From Rhynchopus sp. YZ270_cl-10 (lineage: Eukaryota; Euglenozoa; Diplonemea; Diplonemida; Diplonemidae), in NCBI GenBank assembly GCA_964035575.1, contig OZ037865.1, positions 806,001 through 870,000 on the forward strand: a stretch of 64,000 nt of DNA. The letters are read 5' to 3'. Position 1 is the first letter of the stretch. Each line of letters begins with the position of its first letter. The position numbers and the translations under genes were made by a program. The notes under the pieces were generated by a model. That model did no database searches, had not been told where the DNA came from, and worked only from the letters and a program-made list of their open reading frames with translations. Shown here one piece after another: positions 21,767-33,296 of the stretch.

Positions 21767-23689
21767 AAGAAAGGCGTTTGCCCAGATGCGTCGTAATTCA
21801 TGCACACCCGTGGTGCCACACCATACACAGTAACAATACTCTGATCGGTTGCCACTGTTCGACGTATTCCCCGAATGCATTAGCGTCTCATAGCAAAGTG
21901 CAATATGCTGTGCAACGTCTCTCACATCACGTAGGAGAGTACAGCACTGTGCAGCAAGTTTGCATCAAACAGTTTAGGGGTTAAGTTTGACACGGTGTTC
22001 TGGTTTTGAAAACGGCCCATGGGAGGGGAGGATCCGCCCATGAGAAAATCCTAAACATAGAACTGTGACGGAAAAATATAAGCAATATGTAGAGAAAGGC
22101 TCTTTGGGGCTTCGGTTTCAGTGGTCCAGGCAGGAGAGTGCGGATGAGGTGGGTCGTAGGTGCAGAGGCGAGAGTGCATCACTGATTATGATTTGTGGAG
22201 GGCTGTAGCATACCCTGAGTAAAACACATAGACCACCGTCCATCTGTTTCTCGTCCAGCAAGGGAAACTCCGCGGCTTCACCAGCCACCAAAACTTCGCA
22301 AACGCGATGCTCATCATCCTGTTCAAATGGTGATGTCATCGCGTCACAAGACGACAGGAAGCCCGAGTGGGAGAGGAAGACTTTCAAAAGTCTTGCTAGT
22401 GACGCCTCAAGGAAGGTTCAGGAGACACCCGCGCCAGCACCTACACCGCACCAACTGTTGCAACACAACTCTCGCCTGACATAGCTACGTTGAGTTGATC
22501 GCCGCTGTGGAGGAGGAGATGGTCCTGGAGTTTGTGACAGAAGCGTCAGAACAGATTGAGGCGGTGAAGCGGTGGGGGCACAAGTCCGGGTACAGCACAG
22601 ACGGTGAGGGCAACCGTGTGTGTATCCCAAAATCATGAGATATATCACTGCGTCGAAAAGTGATGCTCCCCCGCCACCTCCCATCTGCCCCCAACGCAGA
22701 TGCGGCGATTACGTTCCCTTTCCCCTCCGAATTCGCGTTCATCCCTCAGGATATCCAAGCCAACGCGCGGTACGAACTGTCTGAAAGACATCGCATTCGT
22801 GGGCAAAGCCGACAGAGCGGGGCTAGTCTGCAGGTGCTGCTGGGAAGGGTCCCTTCATAGGGAAGTCCTTACTTGGAGTGATGTGCCTGGACGTCTGGCT
22901 GCAAAAGAAAAGGAGCATCTGGATGCGCGACACGGCGCACGCCGTGAAGTGGAGGGATTGGGCTTCCCGAGAAGAGAGTGAGAGGAGGCATGGTGTTGGC
23001 GAGATCAGGGCAACAGCAAAGGAACGTGAGTGATCAACGCGCAAGCCAAGGCCCCTCATCAACACCCAAATATTATGCCGTGCATTCCACGACATCCAGC
23101 ACTGCTGCACAACCACGATGCTGGCTCAACTCCGGGAACGGGACGGATGGTTTTCTCCGTACATGAAGGCCTTCACCACCTACTTCAACCTCACGTCCAG
23201 TGACATCATCACTGGCGTGTTTGAAGACGGAAAGGGTGACTCGTGTTCACCTTAAGCAGAGGGTTGCTGAAAGTCCTTTTTGTGCTATGCTTAGCGATGA
23301 AACATAGGACATAAAAATGTTGTGTCAGCATGCCACAGTTTGCGTGCTACTGACCCCCATACTTTTGAAACTGAGGAAGTGTTCTGGCATATTGCTCCTC
23401 TCTACGCGATGAGCAAAATGGCCAAAAACATTGCCGAACACATTATCGCAGGAGTTGATGATCTGGGGTCCACGTTTTGGCATCGTGTGATGGCATTCGG
23501 CAGCGACGCGTGCAATACGATGGGGATGCCGCAAAGGTGTGTAACTGCGGATCAAAGTGCTCAAAGCACCTTTCTCCTTCTTGCCGAGGACGAGGGGAGA
23601 GGTCTCGACCTCTCACAACCTCAGACGGCCGAAGAAGAAAAGACCAGAAGCCAAACGCTGCTTCCTTCTTAGGCAGTAGGGATACTGCC
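21767..23689. other. unresolved stretch upstream of the LINE
   Basis: More G+C than the surrounding spacer. Frames are short and open on both strands, for example plus-strand PYMKAFTTYFNLTSSDII near 23157-23210. It may be the decayed 5' part of the LINE or another pseudogene. No domain was recognised. Confidence 0.4.
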
Positions 23690-26600
23690 TATTTCCCGGT
23701 GTGCTGGTGCTCTTGTCCTGGCATTCCCCATGTCCCTCATGTGACAAAACCCCCTTCGTCAACACTGGCATGGCGAGCACCACCACAGCATAAAGCAACA
23801 TCACCAGAGGCCCCACCGCAACACCCACGTACCACAGCACCTGCACCTCCCGCACCGACAACAAACGTGGACACAGAGAGCAGAAACGCCACCACCCGCA
23901 ACGCATCCGAAAGCAACGCGTCGCTAACCGACTCCAACCTAGTAGTAGAGAGGTTCAACGCGCAACAGGCTGAGCTGTGAAGCAGAAGCAAAGATCCACG
24001 CCAGCATCGACATCCAACTGCACACAGAGAAGATCGACTCCCTCACGCAGATGGGTACCTCGCTGCAAGGAAGCATCGAAGCGATGCAACAGCTGACGAC
24101 CCTCATCTAGAGGATCCCAGCGACGAACAGACACCCACAAGGGCCCGCCTGGACAGACGATCTGTGACGCCCAACGGCATCAAAAGGCGATCCCAACTTC
24201 ACCATTCCCCACATCCCTCAACTCCAACACCCCACCCGACTGAAACACCTCTCTACAACGACACGGCGACTACTCGTGGACGCAGGGAGACATCCGAAGC
24301 CGAGTCTGTTGAGATGTCTCAGTTGGAACATCAACGGACTGACCGACCCAAAGAGAACTGAACTCCGGTGATCCATAACCGAAAAGGAGTACGACATCAT
24401 CATGCTCCAAGAACTGAAGGCGAGCGGACAAGCGAATCCGCTCAAGATCGACGTCTCCCGCAGCTACACCCGCAAAAGAACTGAAAGCCGAACAAAAGGA
24501 ACCAGTGAAACGCATGGAGGCGGGATAGTCACACTGGTGCGTGACAAACATGCTGTCCAACACCACCAGTTCTCGAAGTGGAAAGTCACCGAACGGCTCG
24601 ACGTCACAGTGCACGGTACGCTTTGTCAATGTATATCGGCCTAGCGCAGTGGGGGAGCAAAAGAAAGATGCCCGCAAAGATGACTTCGTCTGCGACGACC
24701 TCCCCACCGAACAAGTAGTGATCGCTGGCGACCTCAACGCCCATCATGCAGTGAAGCATGGCGCTAAGCCCGAACAAAACTGGACCACAAACCTCCACAA
24801 CTGGGCCAACACTCACGACATGAAAATCTGGAATGACCCCCCAACTGCGACAAGGATTAGTGCCCAAAACTTCATCAGACGTGGTCATAGCGAAAAGGTG
24901 ACAAGACAAGACCATGGCCAATCAGATGGCGGGTTCTGAATAAGACCTTTCAGGCCATCTCCCAATGGAATTCGAGATCGACAGCATCACCCCTCCACCG
25001 ACGCACTCGGACATCCGATGGAGCGGAAAACCCCTGTGGGATTGGAACAGGGCCAGGTGGAGTGACTTCACTGCAGAACTGGAGCGCAGTGCTGAAGCAA
25101 CCCGAAAGTGGCACAACCCGAGACAGCGCATGAGAAGTGGGCTGGCATGGTGAGAAACGTGCACGACGACACATACCGACGCATCGACGACGGCAGGCTG
25201 AGCGAAGGTGGTGCACAGGTGCAGTACGCAAAGCAATGAAGCTCCGAGACCAGAAGATCACTCACCTCCAACACCAGACTTCTCCACTCACACAGAGCGA
25301 TGGTGACTCCCCCAGCTGCCTAAAACAGAAGGTGGCCATCGAAATCCGCGGCAGCAAACGCACGATCTGGGAAGCAAGGTGCGACAAGGCTGCGGGGTCC
25401 TCACACATCTACCACCTGCTACGCGAACTGGACGGCAGAGCCGATAAGTCGCAGCAGTACCCACTGACGGAAAACGACAAGCATCACCGACAACACAACC
25501 AAAGCGAATATCTTTGGTAGACACTACTCAAACGTGAGCCACAAAGATCCCACAGACACGGAGGACGAAGTCACAACACCGGCGGACGTCCCATACCACG
25601 AATCAGAGCGTGCCTTTACAATGCAGGAGCTCAACACCATCGTGAACAACCTGGAAGACAACAAAACACCAGGCATGGACAACATCCACAACGAGATGTT
25701 ACGACGCATGGGGCCGGAGGCGAGGAAGGGTCTCCTGCGTATCGTGAACCTCTCGTGGTGTGCACTCCCACAGGAGTGGACGACTTCTCTGCTGATGCCA
25801 TCCACAAACGTGCGAAACCGGACCACCTCCCCGCTTCGTACAGACCAATTGCACTAACAAGTACAGTGAGCAAGGTGCTCGAGCGCATGGTCGGACACCG
25901 CCTACACCAGCTCATGGAAGACCCTGATGAGCAGTTCCCTAACCTCCACAAGGCCCAAGCAGGTTTCAGGAAAGCGATCCACCATTGACAACATCGCACT
26001 GGTGACACAATTGGCCAAGGACACAGTAGAGGAAGGGCGCAGTGCAACTCTGCTCAAAGTCGACCTGGAGAAGCGTATGAGTACCAGAAATGGATTAGTG
26101 CATATCTCAGCAACAGGCGAGCAGCGGTGGTCACCTCAGCGAGTTCTACGACATGGAGGAAGGAGTGCCCCAAGGCACAGTGCTCTCCCTTCTCTTCAAC
26201 GTAGTCATGGCAACCTGGCGAAAACACTAGAGTGCGTTGACGGACGTGTGTGCATGTACGCCGACGACCTCGCAATCCTGTGCATTGGCAACAACACCGA
26301 CGAAGCCGCCTTATCCGCACAAAAGGCTATTGAAGTGCTTGAACGTGAACTCCCCCCAATGGGCCTCCGAATCTCCACCGACGACGACAAAACGAACCTC
26401 CTAGCCTTCACCACCAAGAAAGACCCCAACAACGTCAGAGACAAGCAGTTCGCAGTGCACTACAGCAATGGGGACCGCGTGCCTACAACCCGACTGACAC
26501 AGTACCTCGGCATCCTTATTGATGACGAATGCAACATGATACAACACGTGGAATCAGACATGACATATGTGCTACGGGAAAGGAGTGGGGACACGCACTG

Positions 26601-27830
26601 CTCAAGAAGAACCGAACCCAGCTTGAGACCCTCCACCACAGCGCAGCCAGACTGATCACCGGCTGCCTACGCACCACGGCGACAGAGGGCTTTCTCTGGG
26701 AGGCGAACCTGCGATCGATCGCTGGAATAACACAAGCGGAAGGAGCAAAGCTGTACGAGCGCGCCAACCGCATTCACGACTCGCCGCGTACACCGCCGTG
26801 CAGTCAACCACAAAACACTCCAACACAAGAGCAGCCACGAACATCGTTGAGGATACAAGCATGTCCACTCAGCACACAACTCGGAGCACCATTGCGCTCC
26901 ACTACCCTGTGCCCCCCTGGCAATGGGAGGAAGTACAGGATAAGCTTACGCTGCACCCCACCATCCCAGGAGTCCTTCGAGCGGACTCTAAACAAACCAA
27001 AGAGGAAGCTCTGGAAAGAACGCAAAAGGCCCTCGACAAGCTACCCCAGTACGACTACAGCACGTACACCGACGATCACTGTCCGACACGAACATCGGCG
27101 GGGCGGGATGCGCAGTGGACGCTGACGACAACGTGATACACGTCTTCGGCAAGGGGGCGGGCAGGCGATGTGTGGCCTACCAAGCCGAGCAGACGGCCAT
27201 TTGTGAGGCACTCACCGACCTTGCGAACCGCACCACCAAACATGCGAGAGTGGCGATACTCACAGACAGCCAGTCCTCCATCCGCGCCCTGGAGGGAGGA
27301 CCGCAGAAGGCAGTCCAACACACGCTGCACGACATATGGCGTGCGATACACGCTCACAAGCAACGATGTGCGTGTCGACTTCCAGTACGCCCCAAGCCAT
27401 TTCGGAGAAGACAGCGCGTACGCGTGCCAGAACACCGACGTCAGAGCGAAGACGAAGGTACAGCTCCGCCACTCGCAACTCCGCCCACGACGACGCGTAA
27501 AGGCGCGTGTGAGATGAGAGTCCTGCACACAAGACGACACCCCCTCCTGTACACGGACAGGAGCCACAACGACACCCCCAACTGCAAGGCGTGCGGGAAG
27601 GCGAATGTGACGGCGAAACACCTCCTGAAGCAATGCCCCAAGCTCACCGCCAAAACAGCCAACCTGTGCAGCAACACCTCGTGGGGAACACTCCTCACAC
27701 AACACCCAGCAGTGGTCCTGGAATATTTGGTGTCCTCCGGATTGTCTGATGCACTCTGAGTGACCCTTCTGAGGCCGACTGTGACGAACTGAAGGGAACA
27801 TAACTTTTTACTTTACTATCAATAAGAGGA
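23690..27830 (+). mobile_element. non-LTR retrotransposon (LINE), ingi/I-like, decayed
   Basis: Domains appear in order across several frames. A possible C2H2-type finger (CPSCDKTPF) lies near 23730. An apurinic endonuclease runs 24297-24960, with LSWNINGL, DIIMLQE and VVIAGDLNAHH. A reverse transcriptase runs 25530-26660, with YRPIALTS, a GVPQGTVLSPLLFNVVM-type block and the active-site YADDLAIL. RNase H runs about 27050-27450, with EQTAICEALTDLA and ILTDSQSSIRAL. A CX2CX8HX4C knuckle at 27583-27637 precedes the terminal stop near 27759. This APE-RT-RNH-finger order matches trypanosomatid ingi/L1Tc and I-clade LINEs. Several frame changes and internal stops make it inactive. The 5' limit is uncertain. 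Confidence 0.88.
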
Positions 27831-30670
27831 TGCCAAAAGAAAACATCAAGCCAACACCGACCAGCATATCAGCTGATCACGGGAGCTTTTAAAAGGATTC
27901 CACTTTTGAAGTCAGGCCAGTGTCCTGAACGATACTGCCACACCCTGAGGGGGTGGTGTGCTCTGTATACCCTGTGTGGCAACAACGGAGGTAACCTCTG
28001 TATATAGGCAACCCGCACGTCCTAGACGTGAAAAACAGTCCCGGGTTTACTCTGGATAGAACAAAAAAGAGTGGCCACACTGCACACTTCCTGTAAACAG
28101 TTAAAATTAAAACGTACTTGAAAAATAAAACGCTCGCCTTCCCCTAGAGCCTGCGACAAAACTGTTCCCCAAAAACGGACGAAATCCGCCATCAATAAAC
28201 CCCCCTCCGCCCCACCCCCATCTGATGACCCAGCGAGGAGTACCAGCGACATCAATGTGACATCTGCCACACAAGAGAGACCATCGCGCTCGTCTGCGGT
28301 AACTTAAAAGTGTATAATATAGCGGAGCACACTCTAGGGTCGCTACATTAATACAACCAAGTTTTCAATAACAACAACAAAACTGCCCTTTTTGCTGCAA
28401 CACTGCGCAACAAACCCTATCGTTCCCTTAGCAGAACCCCTCCCCCCCACCGGTCTCTCCGTTCAGTGCAAATGGTACGGAAAACAACCACCACGGTTTC
28501 GCTCACCTCACACGCAACACCCCCTTCGAGAACAACAAACCCCTTACCCCAGCTGGACAGACGGCAAATATCATCAAAAAAAAGCTCTACAAACACAACG
28601 ACGACAAACTGTGTCTCCTGTTTTGAACACGACACAAAGGAATGCGACGTTTCAAAACCGGTTTTGCGTTCTGCGCCACGGCACAACCACAAAAGGAGAA
28701 CACAGTGAATCAACCGCCCCCCCACCACTCCCCCTTCTCTCTCTCTCTCTCCCCTGCAAAGCTTGCAGAACCACCAAACGTTTCTTCACGAGAAAGGTAA
28801 ATGACAGCACAGTACCCAACACATCAGCACGATAGATGCAATACCCACCAGAGTGAAGAGACCAAAAGTCAACCCTCCACCCCCACCACCCCAACTCTAC
28901 AGATGACACCCCTTCTCTCACCAATGAATACTCTGGCAGGCCAAAAACAGCACAACGATTAGAGAAGGATTTCACCTACCTTGATACGCGACAGTGAGTA
29001 CACCCTGCCCCGCTAGCAGGTGTTCTCAAGAACGTTGACCGCTGACACTACGGCATCTGCAGACCCTCGCATGACCCAGAGCATCTCCCTCAACACAACG
29101 CTGCCAGCACTGAGGCCCTCTTACCTTCCACAAGGGAACAACACACTGTCTTCGCCCCTTCAGATGAACGCGATGCCAACTGAAAGCGCCAACAGCAATA
29201 TTGCTGTTCGCGAGGGGGGGAGAGAGACGGGAAATGTGTGTCGGAGATGCACAACAGTCTGACCGTATCACAACTATATGCAATGCAACAGTCGGAAGTC
29301 CTAAGCTGCGTACCCCCACCCCCACCCCCACCCACCCTACCCCAACCTCTACCGCAAACATCGGTCCTTCATTCTCCTACACCTGCCCAGAAGAACGCAG
29401 ACCCCTCTCAGAAGACTGCAAGCAGATAGATCCGGAATGCAGCGAAACCCCCTCAGGCAAACCCTCTGCCATGCCCCTCTCTCTCTCTCTCTCTACCCAC
29501 CTCTTCAGGAACTACCGGGTGGCACACCCTGTGGCCCTCCAGGACTGCCCCAGGAATCAAAGGGGTCTGGGGGGTCTGACAAAGCAGAAACCCACTGCAA
29601 CTAAGCATAGGGACGCATGGCAGACCCCCGTACCCAACCCTCTGCAAGCGCACCACCTCCTCTCTCCCCTCTCCCCTCACCTCTCACCACCTCCAAGCCT
29701 CAGCACACAGGAAACCTCCTCTCTAAGCCACCCCCTCCCACAACCCCCACCCTCCCACAGCTTCAGGCAAGCGGACAGCACACCACCACCACCACCCCTG
29801 GCTACCATGCGAGCATTTGACCATTCGACGAACGACCACTCAGCTGTGACCTCAGCACCCCTCTACCATGGTCTCCCCGAATGCTAGGATAGACCCTTAC
29901 CTGATGCCAAACACATACTGTACCATTGTACCATATTCTACGCAAGAATTACCCCCATTAGTGATCAGACAAACGCATCTGCGCGATGTTGCACTCTTAT
30001 AAGACCCATAGAAACTCACTCATCCCACAGCTGGTTTTCACCACATCTCCAAGATATCGCAGTTGCCCTCCCACCTCCCCCATCCCCCCCCCCCCCATGC
30101 AAATACCCTCCTGCCAAGCATGGATTCCCTCTACCCCTCTGAGACACCTTCGCCTACTGCTGCACCTCCGCCCATAGGTCAACCTCCAAGCGCTAACACA
30201 AAGCAGAGAAAAAAGAGAAAAGGAGAATATCAGCGTGAATAGACCGGCCACAACGATCAGATCCTAAAAAGAAAAAGAACGAAGGCTTCTTTCCACGTAA
30301 AGAATAATTCTCCATTTTTCAACAAAAGAGAACGTTGAACCGCGCAAAAACCGCCTCACTCCCAAATCAACGGCATTCGTCAACATCTCCTTCTGTTGTC
30401 CATTCCCTCTGGAGGCAAACCCCTTCCTTCTCTACCTCCCCCCCCCCACCCCTCTATGGCTGGACTGCGTTCTGACGCTTTCTGATAGCAAAAAAAAAAA
30501 CCATCATTGCGCAATGAACAATCTTCTACGGTATGACCTACAAGTGGTTTTGCAAAAACAAAACAGCCGCCAGCTTCCCCCAGAAAGGCATCTGACCACA
30601 TGCCTCCCCCCCGCCATTCCCTCCCAGTCAGTTCGCTTCGTAGAGGATAGAACCACAATGCCCTAGACTG
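27831..30670. other. C-rich intergenic region, nothing recognised
   Basis: The plus strand is rich in C and poor in G, with CT microsatellites near 28737-28754 and 29477-29493. Open frames on the plus strand are Pro/Ser/Thr-rich and look compositional. An inverted module C copy lies at 28317-28370. Confidence 0.5.
28317..28370 (-). repeat. module C repeat (inverted, diverged)
   Basis: On the plus strand ATATAGCGGAGC at the left and ACAACCAAGTTTTCAATA at the right are preserved. Confidence 0.65.
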
Positions 30671-30945
30671 ATTGGCAAAGGGAAGGGATGAACCGAGAGC
30701 TGACTTAAGGTGCCCGAGTGGTCATCAGATCCCACAAAGGGTGTAGGTTCATCTAGACAGCAGGACGGTGGCCATGGAAGTCGGCATCCGATAATGAGTG
30801 TGTAACAACTCTGCCGAATGAAGCTATCCCGAAAAATGGATGGTGCTCAAGCGACCCACCCATAGTCGGCTGTACTCCGGTATTGAAAAGCCGTGGCATG
30901 CAGTTGGGGTGACGCCCTGAGGCACAACCTTCAGGTGGCCCCCTT
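30671..30945 (+). rRNA. fragment of nuclear large-subunit (28S-type) rRNA, probably a pseudogene
   Basis: The stretch follows the conserved LSU core block in order: GGATGAACCGAGAGC, GTTCATCTAGACAGCAGGAC, GGTGGCCATGGAAGTCGG, GAGTGTGTAACAACTC, TGCCGAAT, AAAATGGATGG and GCTCAAGCG, then a variable helix and GTGACG...AGGC. Matching starts in the segment before GTTAAGGTGCC and stops just before the usual GTGCAGATCTTGG block. Compared with typical eukaryotic LSU it lacks three bases after AACAACTC and differs at other near-invariant sites. That favours a dead fragment over a working gene, though a split rRNA piece cannot be excluded. Confidence 0.82.
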
Positions 30946-30978
30946 AGGCTAGAATAACTTTCAGGAAAGATAGCCTAA
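30944..30978. repeat. hairpin at the 3' border of the rRNA fragment
   Basis: TTAGGCTA and TAGCCTAA are exact inverted repeats separated by 19 bases. An A run follows on the plus strand. Confidence 0.7.
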
Positions 30979-31152
30979 AAAAAAACTGTGTAAATCGTTA
31001 TTTGTCATATTGGGAGGGGAAAATGTCGCCTTTTTTAATAGATTGGAACCTACTGTCCGCGAAGAGGGGGGGAGACGAGAGTTGGGTGTAAAAGAGATGG
31101 TGTTATGGAGTGGGTTGGGTTGTGTTGAAATCACAGCAAAAAAAAAAGGGGG

Positions 31153-31204
31153 TATAGTGGAGTTCATCCTCGGGTGTCTACACTAATATAACCAAGTTTT
31201 CAAT
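31153..31204 (-). repeat. module C repeat (inverted)
   Basis: Plus-strand reading TATAGTGGAGTTCATCCTCG then GGTGTCTACACTAATATAAC and CAAGTTTTCAATA, the inverse of the reference copy. Confidence 0.8.
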
Positions 31205-31317
31205 AAAGAAACCTTGTAAAGATGAATGTGTCTCTGTCGTGCGCACACACACATCGTTTACCACACTGATCATTATCAGATGCTCCAGGAATTACCCAGA
31301 AACGAATTTCTTTTTTT

Positions 31318-31366
31318 GAAAACTTGGTTGTTTTAGTGTAGACACCCGAAGATGAACTCTACTATA
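31318..31366 (+). repeat. module C repeat
   Basis: Nearly identical to the copy at 7174. It faces the inverted copy at 31153, about 115 bp away, so the pair could fold together. Confidence 0.8.
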
Positions 31367-32449
31367 CTCTTTTTTTCCTCTTTTCCAAACACACCACAAA
31401 TTATTTCAAAGTGGTTAATGCCTCAATTGATATTGGCTTGGGAAGGCCGGTCCCGAAACTGTACATAATAGGCTGGGTGTGGATGCAATGATCGCGAGCC
31501 TACTGTGCAACAATCCCGTTTGACCCCCCCCTCAGCGCATACCAAGTAAGCTCTTTGAAATGCCACAAAAAGAAAGCACACACACAATAGGTAGAGAGGT
31601 CTCCACCCATCTCATAGTACACTCCCCTTTTCGCCACGGAGAATATGGCACCGCAAACAATTCTCTTAAGGAAAACAACTTGAAAGAAAGTCATAAAAAA
31701 AATGGCATCCAAGGATGCGAACAATAAAAAAGATGAAAAAAAAAGGACGAATACACGCCCTTAATATTCATTGAAAAGAGCAAACAACCAGAACCCACTA
31801 AAGTGGGTGTTTTGGAAAAACAAAACAAATATTAAGCCCAAGAGGGGGGGCACAATGCAAAGAAAAACAAGAACAAAAAAAAAAAAAAAGGCAACAAGAA
31901 ATACTGGCAATAATTTGATAGAAGGCCCGTATTTTTTTTCTTTTGAAAGCTTGATTGTAGTGAAGACTCTCCACGCTCTACTAATTTTTTTTTTTCCCCC
32001 TATCCCTGAAAGTTCTGCTGTTCACAAAAGGAGACCGTCGATGGGTGGTACATAGATTCCCTTCAAAACGATGCAGCCCACGGTACTATGGAAAGGGGAA
32101 TACAAGAAAACAAGAGTTTCAAGAGAAGAAAAAAAGCGCAAAATACACGCAAATGCATCCACGTTTTCCCCCCGCAACACAAGACAGAAGAAATACGTTT
32201 TAGCGCCTCTGCAGGAGTTGTTTCCAAACAGAGGCAACCTACGCACTTCTCCACTCGGTACAAGATAAGAGGGGCAAGCTGGTTAGGTGATAAGAAACGA
32301 AGAAAATCGTTTGTTATTGGGTGTGGAATGCACAGAAAGCGTGTACAAAAATGCCTTTAACCTTTCTCCTAATAGGAATTGACCTGCTAAAAGACAGAGT
32401 ATCAATGCACAATGGCAAACTAAAGTCGGTGTGTTTTCTTTTTCATAGA

Positions 32450-32548
32450 CCATCTGATTTTGCCTGTGTCTGCGTTTAGTGGAGGTTTAGTGGTATTGAA
32501 ACACCAAACCCCACTAAACACAGACTAAATTTCAGGCAAAATCAGGTG
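32450..32548. mobile_element. palindromic MITE-like element
   Basis: The ends are CTGATTTTGCCTG and CAGGCAAAATCAG. An inner inverted pair, GTTTAGTG and CACTAAAC, gives a hairpin over most of the length. The element at 57862-57962 has related ends. Confidence 0.75.
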
Positions 32549-32616
32549 AAGACATTGGAAAAAAAACCTCTTAAGAGAGAAGGGGATAGACAAAAAACAA
32601 AAAACTTTTTTTTTTT

Positions 32617-32670
32617 GTTGAAAATTTGTAGGAATAGTGAGTGTAGTTGCCATCTGTGCAAGCTCCACTG
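32617..32670 (+). repeat. module A repeat, diverged short form
   Basis: AATTTGTAGGAATAGTGAGT, GTAGTTGCCATCTGTGC, AAGCTCCACTG. The TTGTGTTGCCACAG middle is missing. Confidence 0.6.
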
Positions 32671-32751
32671 TGTGTTGTATCGACAATCACCCAAGAGGTG
32701 TGTTATGTAGTCAAACAAGGTCGTCCGACGGGGTTAGGATGCTTTCTTAGT

Positions 32752-32816
32752 GATAAATTGTTGGGGGTAGTGTAGTTGCCTCGGGTTGTGTTGCCACAGT
32801 TGTGCAATCTCCACTT
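32752..32816 (+). repeat. module A hairpin repeat
   Basis: Near-consensus copy with two small insertions. Confidence 0.8.
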
Positions 32817-33296
32817 TCACTTTTATTTCATTCTTCTGCAAGTACTGTCGCTGCAATTCGTGCAAATTAAACTACCGTATGTTAATAAACCACGGGGCAT
32901 CAGCCACGTTTTCTCTCAAATAAAAAAAGAGAAAAAGAGAAAGATTGAAAGATGAATCGACCCAAGGAAGGCACGGCACATCTTGAAGAAGAAAAAAGTA
33001 AATCAATTGTTTTTTTTTTGAAAACGAGAATATGAAGATCGCAAAGAGTGATCACACATTCCTTCTTTTTACTTGGTATTCACTCTGGTCACTTCAGCGT
33101 TGCCGAGGCAGTTTGGCTGCTCGTTTTGTTCTATCCAGAGGAATTTATTTTTCTCTCAAAAAATTAAAAAAAAAAACTAAAAATAGAAGCTGAATCAAGC
33201 AATCAATCAAATTTCAAATTATTTTGTAAGAATCTGTTGGGTTAGTGTAGCTGTATGTGTGTACCATAGCAGTCTGCACTTGCGCCTATACATTCC

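Larger units (their letters stand above)
30979..33296. other. intergenic spacer with modules A and C and a MITE
   Basis: No gene is supported. It contains two module C copies in opposite orientations, a palindromic MITE and two or three module A copies. Confidence 0.6.

Noticed and set aside
28392-29887. Plus-strand Pro/Ser/Thr-rich frames in the C-rich region
   Set aside because: Composition alone explains them; no motifs, no codon structure, CT microsatellites included.
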